Notes under the pieces: model-generated
Databases searched by the model: none
The model's input: the letters and a program-made list of their open reading frames with translations, nothing else
Told to the model about the DNA's origin: nothing
Shown: piece after piece, positions 50,113-61,562 of the stretch
Layout of the letters: every line of letters begins with the position of its first letter
Position numbering within the stretch: position 1 is the stretch's first letter
Program-made: the position numbers and the translations under genes
Assembly (NCBI RefSeq): GCF_030272615.1
Contig: NC_081406.1
Span: 216,202,997-216,266,996, forward strand
DNA length: 64,000 nt
Direction: 5' to 3'
Origin: Cryptomeria japonica
Taxonomy: Eukaryota; Streptophyta; Pinopsida; Cupressales; Cupressaceae

Positions 50113-51632
50113 TGTAGACATCTAAAAATGGTCAACGCTTGCGGAGTCATACTTTAACATTTGTGCATTGCCTTATTTTAGGGTTTTTGTGTCGCATTAA
50201 CATTTCTTCTATGTTGTGCATTTGGTCTTTATCATCTACAAGCATCGAGTCCTTCTTCTGCATTCTTCATTTGTCTTGCTTTCGAATTTGGTCTTGTCGA
50301 TAATAATCTTCAGTCATGATTTTGGTTGATCTTATCCTGTCGCATCAATGTGCATGCTCATTTGGCATATTTTGACATTGTCAATTCGATTTCATTTTGG
50401 ACATCGTCAATCCTAATCGATGATAGAATTAGGGTTTTGTCCTCTTGTCAATCTTGTCATCTTGTGATCGATTCATCATTGATCCCTATCAACTTGTCAA
50501 TCTTGTCATTTTGTGATCAATTTGTCATCAATCTTGTCATCTTACGATCGATTTGTCATCGATCCTTGTCCTAACCAATCTTGTCATTTTGTGATCGATT
50601 TGTCATCGATCATTGTCCTTTTCAATCATGTCAATTGGCGCCTATCAATTTGATCTCTTTATCAATCTTGGTCAATTTATCAATCAAACCATTTGTCAGC
50701 ATTGGTCCTTTGTCAATCAAAATCATGATCAAAATCGACCCTACATCAATTATCTTTTGTCAAGACCTAATTGTTGTCCTTGCATTTCTAATTCATCTTT
50801 TAGGGTTTTATGATTTATTCATTTAGTCTTGTTTGTCATTTTCCCTCTAGGTTAAATAATTTATTTATTTATCCTAAGTCTTCTTGTCACAATTAAATTA
50901 TTTAATTGGCTAATTAATTCCCCCTCTTTTTGTGAATTAATTAATGAATGAAAAATTATTAATTAATTTACCTAATTTTCATCAATTTCTAATTTCCTAA
51001 TTTCCAATGCATCATTTCTCCTAATTCCTAATTTTCTATTTTCTCCTATTTTTCTAATATTCCCCCTAATTTCATGGGAATGGCATTTCAATTTTGTCAT
51101 AATTTGTCAATCAATCAATTTTGCATAGCAATCTTGCCAATTTTGTCATAATTTGTTAATCAATAAATTTTGCATGTCAATCTTGTCATAATTTGTCATA
51201 TTTGTCATTCTTGGTTTGAAATTTCCTTTCAAATCTCTTCATGCTAATCTTGTCATCTCTCCAATTTGTCTATAAATTGGATGAGTTTCTTCAATCAAAG
51301 GATCAATTAATCACATTATCAAGGTAATCACATTTTCAGAGAATCAATCACGCTTCTAGTATCCTTACACTGCCATTTCATCTTGCTTTCATGCTATGCC
51401 TTTGCATTTGAAGGTGAGATCCACAAACAAAGCAATTTGAAGGAGAAAGAAGGACAATGGAGAATCATGAAGGAGATATTCATGTTTGTAATGGTTTGCA
51501 TTTGATTTGAGTGTCTTGTTTTCATATCTCTGTTGAATGTAATTAGGATTTTCTTATCATTGCAATCTAGTTTTTGTGATTGAGCTAGTTTAATATCTAT
51601 TTGCTTTGATGATTTCCGAATTCCTATCTACA
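50113..51632 (+). repeat. Solo LTR, TGTAGACA family
   Basis: 1520 bp from TGTAGACATC to ATCTACA with perfect 5-bp target duplication CATTG (50108-50112 and 51633-51637). The start matches 16218 onward closely. Contains several degenerate units of CAATCTTGTCAT and GTGATCGATTTGTCATCGAT between 50440 and 50620. Confidence 0.93.
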
Positions 51633-51637
51633 CATTG

Positions 51638-52867
51638 TATGTGATCAATCTGCTCTATCTTTAACCTCGGCTGATTTTCTCTCTTGTGTCGTGTGTCAAC
51701 ATGTGTCACCCTCTCATTGGCTTATGAGATCCGCCTAGGCACCACTTGTCTACCAGGCCTACCATGCATCTTTCTCTATTGGATATCCTTCTTTCGGCCA
51801 AAGTATTCCCTTGGCGAGCCATTTACTAGTCTCATCAAACCTACAGTTTCATCAATATTATTATGTCGATGAAACTGAGCCTTCGGTGAAACATTTTTGG
51901 GACTCATCATGGGAAAGGTCTTCTTGATGTCAATGGAACTGAGCTTTCGATGAAACCTTTTTGGGACTCATCGCGGCCAAGATCTGTTTGATGTCGATGG
52001 AACTGATCTTTCAATGAAACCTTTTCAGGACTCATCATGGCCAAGATCTGCTCAATGTCGATGGAATTGAGATTTTGATGAAACCTTTTCAGGACTCATC
52101 ATGGCTAAGATCTGCTCAATAAGTCACCCATCCATGCCATGTCACCAGCCACTAGACTACCACCTGTCCTTGGTCTTATACTCTCTGCCCCACCACATCA
52201 TCAGTCACCAAGTCGCGATGATATCTGGCAAGCATCTAACCATCATGACATAGCGGCAACTGTTGGATCACCCACATCATTGTTGATCTTTCTTCAACTT
52301 TCTCTCTCTTTAGTCTCTTCCTATTAGCCGGTCACAAAATTAGGATGCCTTGAGATGTGTGCACATGCAGGGTCCATTGGGCGACGAGCCTCTTCTTGCC
52401 AAAATCCCATTAGCTTTGACACTATAGTTATATGTGACCTTATATTTAAATGTGCTAAACTCCCTCTACGTGGCTAATGTGGGATAAAAGGTCCTACCTG
52501 GTGACTGAAACTGCTTGGAAACTCTAAGACATTTTAAAACCCTCTTTGGTGCCCAAGTAAAAAACTTTACACAGGCTGATTGCATTTGCTCTAAGTTTCT
52601 TTTGGCCTTACATCAGCCATGCCATTTCATCTGCAATAGAGCATAGATGTCTCTGTGATCTAGAACATGCTGAGCTCAACCCTTGTGGGAGCCACATTTT
52701 AACCCACATGTTGTCTTACTTTCCTATATCTGCACATGAAGCAAACAAGTTAGAGAAAAAGGTGTATTTTTTATTTCTTGCTCATGATTTGGACCTTTTC
52801 AAAAATGAATGGAAGGCTTTATTAGGGCACCAAATTTGGCATGTGCAAAACTTTGGTAAGAATATTA
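51638..52867. repeat. Unassigned LTR-like sequence, probably element G
   Basis: Continues directly after the CATTG duplication, so it was contiguous with 50107 before the solo LTR inserted. It holds a 64-bp tandem array and otherwise no ORF. Confidence 0.45.
51862..52124. repeat. 64-bp tandem repeat, four units
   Basis: Units start at about 51869, 51933, 51997 and 52061, exactly 64 bp apart, sharing GATGAAACCTTTT, GGACTCATC and CAAGATCTG. Confidence 0.93.
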
Positions 52868-53101
52868 TTTGACTGTGGGTAGGCTTCCCACCGTGGTTTT
52901 TCCCTTTAATGGGTTTTCCACCTACAAAGTGTGGTGTTGTCTATTATCGATGGTTGGTAAATATTTTGTGGTTTATATTTGTGCTTAACTATTATATCTG
53001 ATATTGTAGTATTTTATTTATGTATTCCAATAATAAGGATTTAATGCATAAACTTTAATAATTTATTGACAACTGATTCACCCTCCCCCCCTCAGTTGTC
53101 C
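52868..53101 (+). repeat. Copia LTR 3'-end fragment
   Basis: GACTGTGGGTAGGCTTCCC through the conserved CGTGG stem-loop to the terminal hairpin GACAACTGA / TCAGTTGTC near 53071-53100. Related to the end of the solo LTR at 57747-58806 but diverged; its start is not evident. Confidence 0.75.
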
Positions 53102-53200
53102 TTCATTTATCTAAGTTGTCTAATAGTTTTAGACCCTTAAGCCTTCCTATGCCCTTTTCTAAGCCTTATGTCTCATATTTGTGTAGTTCTCTTCATATTT

Positions 53201-53475
53201 CCCAAAAAAACTATGAAACCTACCAAGGGAATTGTGGGACATACCAAGGGTACCACCATATACACCAGGAGCACCAATGTTTATACTAGGGGTGCCATGC
53301 TTTGCACCAATGGTGCTAAGGTCTTGAAACTGTATATGCAATCCTGTGCACTAGAAACGCCATAGTATGGACTAGAAACACTATGGTATGAACCAGAAAT
53401 GCCATGATAAGTACCATAAATGCTAGGGTACCTACCAAGGGCACTAACCTAGGAACCAATGATGTTGAACTATCC
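53201..53475. repeat. 21-bp minisatellite
   Basis: An ACCAAGGG/ACTAGAAA-type unit recurs at 53222, 53243, 53264, 53285, 53306, then 53350, 53371, 53392, 53413, 53434 and 53455, with exact 21-bp steps apart from one slip. On the plus strand the first units encode a heptapeptide series such as TKGTTIY, TRSTNVY, TRGAMLC. Confidence 0.92.
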
Positions 53476-56186
53476 TAGGGGTCTAAAAAAGTTAGTTTTT
53501 AGCCTGTTTTATATATTTTTGCTCTGCGAGAGTACTCCAAAGGCTTGTGCTATCTATATTGACATTCTCAAAGTTTCTTATGATGTTTTTTGACCCCTTA
53601 TGATGTTTCATGTGCTTTGATATGAGGGTTCATGCCTTGCCATTGAGGTGTTTCATATGCGATTTGTTGCTCTGACAAGAGGGAGAATGTCTCATTGTTG
53701 AGGGATTAGTTTTATGGATCAAGTGGGATGTGTTATTCCTCACTATCGAGGATTTGATTTTATTTGGATCTCTTTTATAGTTTCCATTCATGATTGGCTT
53801 ATCCTTGATGTTGACTTGGTAAAGGCTTCTTTCTATGAGTATGGTTTATGTGTTCTCTTTGCTCAATTTGTGTTTAGTTTATTGTGGTTGTTCTTGAATC
53901 ATCTTTGGGTCTTCATGATTTTTGTTATATGTTCTTTGGTTATTTATTTATACCCTATGTTTTTGGTCCATGGTAGGGAGAGTGGGCTCTTGCATGTGTT
54001 GACCAGGGTCTTGAGAATTAGACCTCTAAGAGGGGGTCTAGACTTGATGGAACCACATGAAGAGTTTTCTTGTAATGGCAAGTAATAATCTTAATAATTG
54101 ATTAGTGGGTTTAGTTATTTAGGAATTCACTAACCAAGATAATAATTGGATTTATACCCCACCTCATAGTCCTTGAGAGATACTCGATATGAGCTTGGGA
54201 AGACCGTTGGAGCAGTAAACCAATCTCCCTTGAATGACTCCAAGGTTGAGATGGCTCCACATGTTTATCAGGGTGAGGCTTTTCCCCTTCTGTTGTGAGA
54301 TTAGAATGTTATGGAACTCTTTCCCTACATTTGTCCATTATCCATATGCCTTTCTTTGTTGATTATGCCTCTGGAGGGTTTCTTGTTGATTTCAGCCTTG
54401 TGTTGTATTGGTTCTTGTTCTATTATTGGAGTCTTGTGAAGTCTTGTTGTATCATTCGATTGATAGGTGTCAGCTTAGGTCTTGAGTATGAGTTGGAACC
54501 CTATGTCATCTCCTAGCATGGGGGGTGGTTCCTATTTGGTTCCACATGGTCAGGTGGTTTGATGCCTTCTTCCATTGGGATATCTTTCTTGGATGTTAGC
54601 ATGTGTGGATTGGATTCTTCATGTGATTATTCTTCGAAGATGATTTCTATATACATGGAAAAGAAGATATTTGATCATGATGATTTGTATATGTAAAAGA
54701 GATTATATAAGTTAGGTATCTCTATGTACTTGTAAATGAAATTGTAATAGGACTCTATGTAGTGAGTAGGAGAAATGTTCTTAGAATATTCCTTGATGTA
54801 TCGGTTGTTCATTATGCAATATGGATATATGAGTTCTATGTGGAAATTAAATGAAATAGCTTATAAAAAATTGTTTTGAATTTTCATTGAGAGTTGGTAT
54901 CTTGCTACTTTGTCCTACGGAGTGAATAATAGAAAGGATAGTGGTGATCACTTGAATCCTAGGTGAAATGGTTAATTAAATCTATGATGCATTATAAAAA
55001 AAGGAAATAAGATTATGTACTTACATAACTTGTAATATTAAGCATTTAGGATGTGATGTAGCAATAGAGACTTTGTTTATTCTATGTACTTTTATGTATT
55101 AGGTATTGATGATGTAGAAACTATGATCTTGTAATAAGATGATGCAATACTAATTGTTTTATATTGTAGAAATGATCATTATGTTGAGTATCAGATCCTA
55201 AGGTGAATCAGGGGATCAAAATATTGATTATGTTTATTCTTGTAGTAAATATGACTCTTGAATTTGTTCAGTAGCATGGAATCCTATTTGAAAGTAGGTA
55301 AGTGCTTGTTGTTGAAAACTTGCATATGAATATGGATAGTATTCGTAAAGAGTTGTGTGATAGTTGTGCTTAAGGAGATAATTTAGTTCCATGTGTAGGA
55401 AAAGGATAAATGCATTTAGATTCATGATGTGTTAAGTAATTAATGAATCAAGATGGGTATTAGGAACATTTGGTTGGTATGTTAAAATGAATCTAAGAAA
55501 GTATTACATAAATGATCTATGTATGTGTGTTAATGTTACTCTAGTTGTGTGAAAAGTAAATGTTTAGTTGAACGATAGAATATGATATAATAGATGGATA
55601 AGTTTTATGTTAGGATGATTTCAAGTAGTGACATTAAGATATCCTAGGGAATGGTTTTATTGCAAGAGTGTATTTGGAGATAGGTTAATGCTTAGATGAT
55701 TTTCTCCACTTCCCTAATCTAGATCTATGGTTATGTTTATGTTGGTTTATGTGATCTTGCAAAGAGTTAGTGTTGCATTTATCTATGTTAATGATAAAAT
55801 AAAGTAATGGATGTTTTAAAAAAAAAAAAATTATCTCCATTTGTTAGTAGATTTTAGATTATTTCTCTAGGGTATTTTGGTGGGTAATACATCTAGTCTT
55901 TAAATTTTCAAGATATAGTATAAGAATAAATTACTAAGGGAGAAAATAAATTTAAGGGTAGTTTATATAAGGCTCAATATTAGGAATTTGTAGAAATACA
56001 AAAAAAACATCCTTTTCATTTCATGCATTACTGAGAAAGTAAATAAAGAACTTGAATCTAATGTACCTTTCATTATAAAAAAAATTAAATTAGAATATCC
56101 CAAGGAGTTGGATGAGAAAAATAAAGGACCACTTATTGAAGAGAGTATAGACTAGTTTATAAATAAAGAAAATTAAATGACCAATA
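53476..56186. other. Unassigned AT-rich region
   Basis: No repeat match elsewhere in the window and no supported gene. A plus-strand frame at 53714-54085 (123 codons, very hydrophobic) and another at 54295-54516 are open, but nothing supports them. Probably old retroelement or LTR sequence. Confidence 0.4.
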
Positions 56187-57021
56187 TGTTAGATACTTGA
56201 TCAGTCCCAAAGACACTGAGAGGGGGGGTGAATCAGTGTCTAACCAGTAAATAAAAGATTTAAACTTGTTTGCAACTTTATAACCCAAATTAATATACCA
56301 GTAAGCAAATAATAATGCAGTAAAGAAAAACAAAAGTATAACCATCAATGCACACCATAACACAGATATTTTTGGCGAGGAAACACGAAAGGGGAAAAAT
56401 CTCGGTGGGATTTATGACCCACAATATTTACTCACTAGCCAATATGAATAAATATTACTTATATAATAGGGGCTTGTACATGCAGGAAGGCCAACAACCT
56501 AGAGCTCACTGCTCAATCACAAAAATGAGTCCCACTGACTACAATCGGATGGTTAAATCCAGTGACAATGTACTACTCAAAATAGCATCTGCAATACTGG
56601 ATTCAGTACCAGTTTAAGCTTTGATAGATACCTCTACCATAAACCTTCCTTTGCTCTTCTTTGCTCTTATTCTCTCATAAAATAATTACATCAAAATGCA
56701 TATATAGTTATTCGCTTACATACATACCTAATTACCTTTCAAAATGACCTACAAGATCTCATACATATATGAGTCTTTACAATACATCATGTCAGCTATA
56801 AAATATAATTACAATACAAAACAATATTATTTCCATGTTGGCTTAGAGTACCGATGTGATCTATTGTCGGTGTAAACTAGATGCCGGTGTGAATTAACTT
56901 GTAGTGCCTTCTAGTGTCGGTAAATGACATTTGTTGCCAGTGTAACTTGTGAACCATTTTACTAGTTAGTTTCCATGATTGACAACATCAACCATTCTCC
57001 TCTAAGTGTATAATTCCAACA
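56187..57021 (-). repeat. Element A 3' LTR
   Basis: 835 bp from TGTTAGATAC to ATTCCAACA. Terminal hairpin GACACTGA / TCAGTGTC with the G-rich loop near 56213-56242, and a CGAG / CTCG stem-loop at 56376-56404. Matches 60493-61369. Confidence 0.9.
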
Positions 57022-57153
57022 ATCTCCCCCTTTGGCATTTATGGCAACACTCAAGAAAAAAATCCAAAAACTGAGTGTGCTCCCCTTGATCAAATGATCT
57101 CCTTCTGTACATTTTTCTCATACACCACTACTCCCCCTTTGACATCAATGACA
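57022..57153 (-). other. Element A polypurine tract and PPT-like block
   Basis: The PPT abuts the LTR at 57022-57046. A second block of the same type (plus strand CTCCCCCTTTGACATCAATG) lies at 57131-57150. Confidence 0.8.
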
Positions 57154-57185
57154 AAGGATGTCAAGAGAGTCAAAGAATTTAAAAT

Positions 57186-60100
57186 TTACCTAGAAACCTG
57201 TAACCGGTTATGTACAATCTGAAAAATGTCTGCCAAAACCAAGTTAAGACCTTGCAAAAACTTAGTATTGTCAGAAATTATGGTCTTTGTCTGTTGGATC
57301 ATCCCAGTCAGATAATGCATCTGTTGCTCTGGTGATCGGTTGCCTTGAATAGATTCCTTAGATAGCTCATTCTAGTGTGTTAATAAGTTGTCCAATCTAG
57401 GACCAAGTTTGTTCTTCAACTCCCGGGTTTTCATTCTCAACCTTGCCTTCTCTCTTTCTAATTTCTCAATCTTCTCTTCATAGGTTGCCATTTCCTGATC
57501 CAAAACTAAAGTAAGTTCTGAAGAACCAATCATATTATCAGCTATATCATCAATTTCCTTCTGTGTTTTCTTTATTTCCTTATCAATATCCTCAGTTAGA
57601 TGGTGTGGCTTACATGCTTCTCTGTACAACTCTTTGTAATCCAGAATGGTGGAATTTAATGCTGGTAACAAAGAATCAATCTACCTTGTATAGTCTTTAA
57701 TTGTCCTGCCAAAGAATTCATCTTTCTCCTTATTCACCCTTTCCTTTGTTAGTATTTTGGTATGGTTTTGTCATTGAGGTCAACACCTATTAACACTTAT
57801 CAACTCTAGCATTTTGAATAATTGGCAATGTTCACTGACAAGAAAATGACTTATGCACAGTCACCAGTATCTGGTACTTCGGCAGGATATAATGTTCACC
57901 AGTACTTGGAATGGCATGGAAAACATCTAGTTATATCAAAGACATCATTTGGACACTTTGTCTTGGAGATATGTTCATTGGTATATTCGTGTTTGCATAT
58001 TTGTTGTTACCGGCAAATAGGTCCAGATTAAGCACCGACAAGTTTATCTATTCCAGATCAGCATGACATGCTTTGGAGATGATTTTGTTATTATTGTAAA
58101 TGCATTAAGCCAACATGTTGAATCAGATATTGTATTGGTTATTGATTTACTTTTAAATTGGTTTTATTGTAATATCTCTTAGAGCTGACCTACTAAAATT
58201 GGTCCTAGGTTATGGTATATATGTAAGATCTTATTTGTAAAGATCAAGTGTGTAAATGTGAGAAAGATAATAATTTGGTATATTCGAAAATAAGTAGAGC
58301 TATACACACAGACATCATTTGAAGGAGAAGCAAGGTTTTTGTGAAGTCATATCAGAACTAAACCGGTACTGAATCCAGCATATGAAGATGCTATTTTGAC
58401 CAATACATCATTATTGGATTTAACCATCCAATTGTAGTTAGTGTAACTCCTATTTGTGTTTGAGTAGTGAGCTCTAAGCGCTTGGCTTTTTTGCATGTGC
58501 AGACCCCATTTGTATACACATACTATCTATAGTAGTATCATATGATTGTGGGTAAGGTTTCCCACCATGGATTTTCCCCTTACAGGGTTTCCACGTATAA
58601 ATATTGGTGTTATGTGTAGTGGATGTTACTGTCTTTTTGTTTCATGCATTAATATTTACCGGTACTATAATTAACTAATAAACTGTCTACTGGAATAAAT
58701 TCTAATTTACCGGTATTAAGCATTAAGGTTGGTTAAGTCATTTTTGGTTTGAATTTATTTGACAACTAATTCACCCCCTCCTCTCAGTTGTCTCTGGGAC
58801 CTAACATCCTTAACGGTCTATTCATTTATTTAATCCATAGTTTGAATGTTAGAAGCAATGAATTTGGACAATGTTTCCAATTTACCTAAAGATCTATCAA
58901 TATGATCAACTTTACATGTTGATGCAATCATTTGCAAAATTAGTAAAGTATCATCAATGGCCTTAAATGCTAAGGCATTGCATTCTGTAATCTTCTTTAT
59001 TGAATCTGAAAGTACAACTATAACATTCTTTGGTCTATAATCCATAGTGGAAGTGCTAGGCGAAGTGCTAGGTTTTGCAGTTAGTTTCTTATCTTCTCCA
59101 GATGTTTGCACATTAACCTTAACCACTTCTGCTATCTTGCTTCCATCATTAACCTCTTCTTTATTCACTATTTCTTCCTTATTATCACTTTTGTTTTCAA
59201 CCTTATTTTCATCCTTACTATCATCCTTACTATTTGCCTTGCTGACTGCCAGTTCAGATATACTCTGTTCATGCCCTGTTCCAGTTTCAGTTCCTATTTA
59301 TGCTTCTACTTCTACCGGTATCTCAATATTAAGTTGAGTATCATTAGGGATAGTTTTTGTTTTCTTAACTTCAGCTGATTTCTTATCCATTACAATGTTA
59401 AAGTCTTGAGTGTCTACATTCATAGTAAAAAGAATGTCTGACTCCAAATCTATGTCATCTATTGGCATTTCCTCTGCCTTCTCTTCAAGTTGACTATTAG
59501 TTTGTGTCGGTGCCTTTGCAGTTATTGGTGGGGTGTCCTGTGCTAGTGGAGGAAGGTTATCCTTGACCGTGATATCAGGTACACTTCCAATTTTCCCTTT
59601 ACCTTTATCAAATTTATGATATATCTTATCAAAAGACTTATCTACTTTATGTCTATCCTTCTCTTCTTTCTTCTCTCTCTCAACAAAAAATATATCCCAC
59701 TTATCTATTGTTTCATTTGCTATTTCTTTAACTCTATCGGTCATAAGACTAACTTGCTAGTGACCACTTACAAAAAAAGTTCTATTTGCCTCAGACATTA
59801 TATCATCAATTTCCTTCTTGGAATTAATAGGATGCACAACTAATAGAGCTTCTAGCTTTAATTTCTTGTCAAGCTCCATAATGGACATTCTCTTTGCTTC
59901 TAATCTTAAGTACAAATCATTAGGTAGAACATCTACAATATCTAGATACAAAATAATACTTTCTTCTATGGTTTCCTTCTCTGAATCATTGAAAGAATGA
60001 TTAAATTTATTCACATTACCAAGGTTACTATCTTGGGTGATTTCATTGATCAACTCTTCCGATGAAAGAGTATTTGGTGCCTTAGGTTCAGATTTCTTCT

Positions 60101-60492
60101 TTGGAGTCACTTTCTTCTTAGGACCACTGGGCTCTCTTACAACCCGTTGTTTCTTTCTCTATGCCCTTGACTTATTGGGAGATGGAGCAGGTGTCAGTGA
60201 GGGGTTTCTTTTCTTCCTGTCCACTCTCTTGAATTCGGCTACCTAATCAGTGTCAAAATCACATGAAGTAGCCATAGGGGAAATGTGAGCTACCGGTTTC
60301 TGCTATGATTGACTTTCTTTCACACTAGAAGAAATAACGCCAAGATTCATCAATCCTTCTGTAACATCCTTTACCAGCTTAGAAGCATCTTTCATTAGTT
60401 TCTCTCTTTTCTTCCTCTTCTTTTGCATGTCTACTTCCTTCTTAATTATTTCTGCATTTCCAAAAATTTCCTCTGATGGTTCCGGTGAAGCA
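57186..60492 (-). pseudogene. Element A ORF2 (C-terminal part)
   Basis: One minus-strand frame from the B boundary to TAA at 57186. The solo LTR plus target copy (1065 bp) leaves the frame unchanged. In order: FGNAEIIKKEVDM, a basic region ending near VTPKKKSEP, LRLEAKRMSIMELDKKLKLEA, an acidic Ser/Thr/Lys-rich region, then helical segments with IKKTQKEIDDIADNMIGSSE and LGPRLDNLL. About nine stops interrupt it, most of them TAG. It is closely similar to B and more distantly to E1 ORF2. Function unknown. Confidence 0.75.
57747..58806 (+). repeat. Solo LTR of the E2 family
   Basis: 1060 bp from TGTTAGTATTTTGG to GGGACCTAACA with perfect target duplication TCCTT (57742-57746 and 58807-58811). 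Element B shows the uninterrupted sequence at 62109-62125. Carries the terminal hairpin GACAACT / AGTTGTC. Confidence 0.96.
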
Positions 60493-61369
60493 TGTTAGAT
60501 ACTTGATCAATCCCAAAGACACTTAGAGGGGGGGATGAATCAATGTATAACTACTTAACAAAATTTTTAAACTTGTTTGCAACTTTATAACCCAAATTAA
60601 TATACCGGGAAACAAGTAATAATGCAATAAAGAGAAATAACAGTATAACCATCAATTGACACCATAACACATATATTTTTGGCGAGGAAACCCAGTAGGG
60701 GAAAAACCTCAGTGGGATTTGTGACCCACAATATTTACTCATTGGCCAATATGAATAAATATTACTTATACACTAGGGGCTTGCACATGCAGGAAGGCCA
60801 ACAACCTAGAGCTCACTGCTCAACAACAAAAATGGAGTCCCACTGACTACAAAATTGGATGATTAAATCCAACGATAATGTACTGCTCAAAATAGCATCT
60901 GCAATGCTGGATTCAGTACCGGTTTAAGCTTTGTCAGATATCTCTGCCATAAACCTTACTTCACTCTGCTCTTCTCTTATTTTCTCATAGAATAATAACA
61001 TCATAATGCATATATAGTTATTCGCTCTCATATACCACTTGCATTTATTACCTAATTACATATCCTTTCTTCGCTCACATACCTACAAAATGACCTACAA
61101 GATCTCATACATATATGAGTCTTTACAATACATCATGTTGTCTATACAAATAATATTACAATACAAAACAATATAATTTCCATGTCAGCTAGGAGTGCCG
61201 GTAATATCTTTTGTTGGTGTAGAATGGATGTCGGTGTGAATAATATTTGTTGTGCCTGTCTGTTCTGGTAGATGATGTGTGTTGTCAGTGTAACCTATGA
61301 ACCATGTTACCAATTGGTTGCCATCGATGAAAACAACAACTATTCTCATATGAGTGTATAATGACAACA
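60493..61369 (-). repeat. Element B 3' LTR
   Basis: 877 bp from TGTTAGATAC to ATGACAACA. The GAGG / CCTC stem-loop is at 60684-60710. The terminal hairpin is degraded relative to A. Confidence 0.92.
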
Positions 61370-61526
61370 ATGTCCCCCTTTAGCATTGATGGCAACACTC
61401 ATGAGAAAAATCCAAAAGCTGATATCCAAAAATGAAGTCCAAAAATAAGAGTGCTCCCCCTAAGCAAATGATCCCTTATGTACATTTTCTCCCACACTAC
61501 TACTCCCCCTTTAACATCAATGACAA
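61370..61526 (-). other. Element B polypurine tract and PPT-like blocks
   Basis: PPT at 61370-61394, then G-rich minus-strand blocks at 61451-61466 and 61501-61526, in the same layout as A and E1. Confidence 0.8.
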
Positions 61527-61562
61527 AGGATGTCAAAAAAAAAAATCAAAGAGTTCAAAATT

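Larger units (their letters stand above)
56187..60492 (-). mobile_element. Element A: RT-less copia-like element (partial)
   Basis: 3' LTR (56187-57021), PPT and the 3' half of the internal region, interrupted by a solo LTR (57747-58806). It is cut at 60492 by element B of the same family; its upstream part would lie beyond B. Only ORF2-type sequence is present. Confidence 0.88.

Noticed and set aside
51861-52124. CRISPR-like array
   Set aside because: The repeats are contiguous 64-bp tandem units without unique spacers, in plant DNA.
53714-54085. Possible host membrane protein gene on the plus strand
   Set aside because: Hydrophobic T-rich translation with no homology that I recognise and no splice or start context; typical of random AT/T-rich sequence.
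56187-61369. A single element with LTRs 56187-57021 and 60493-61369
   Set aside because: Both LTRs are followed by the same PPT and internal 3' end, no PBS lies beside 60492, and the internal sequence breaks off at GGTGAAGCA, so these are two nested elements.
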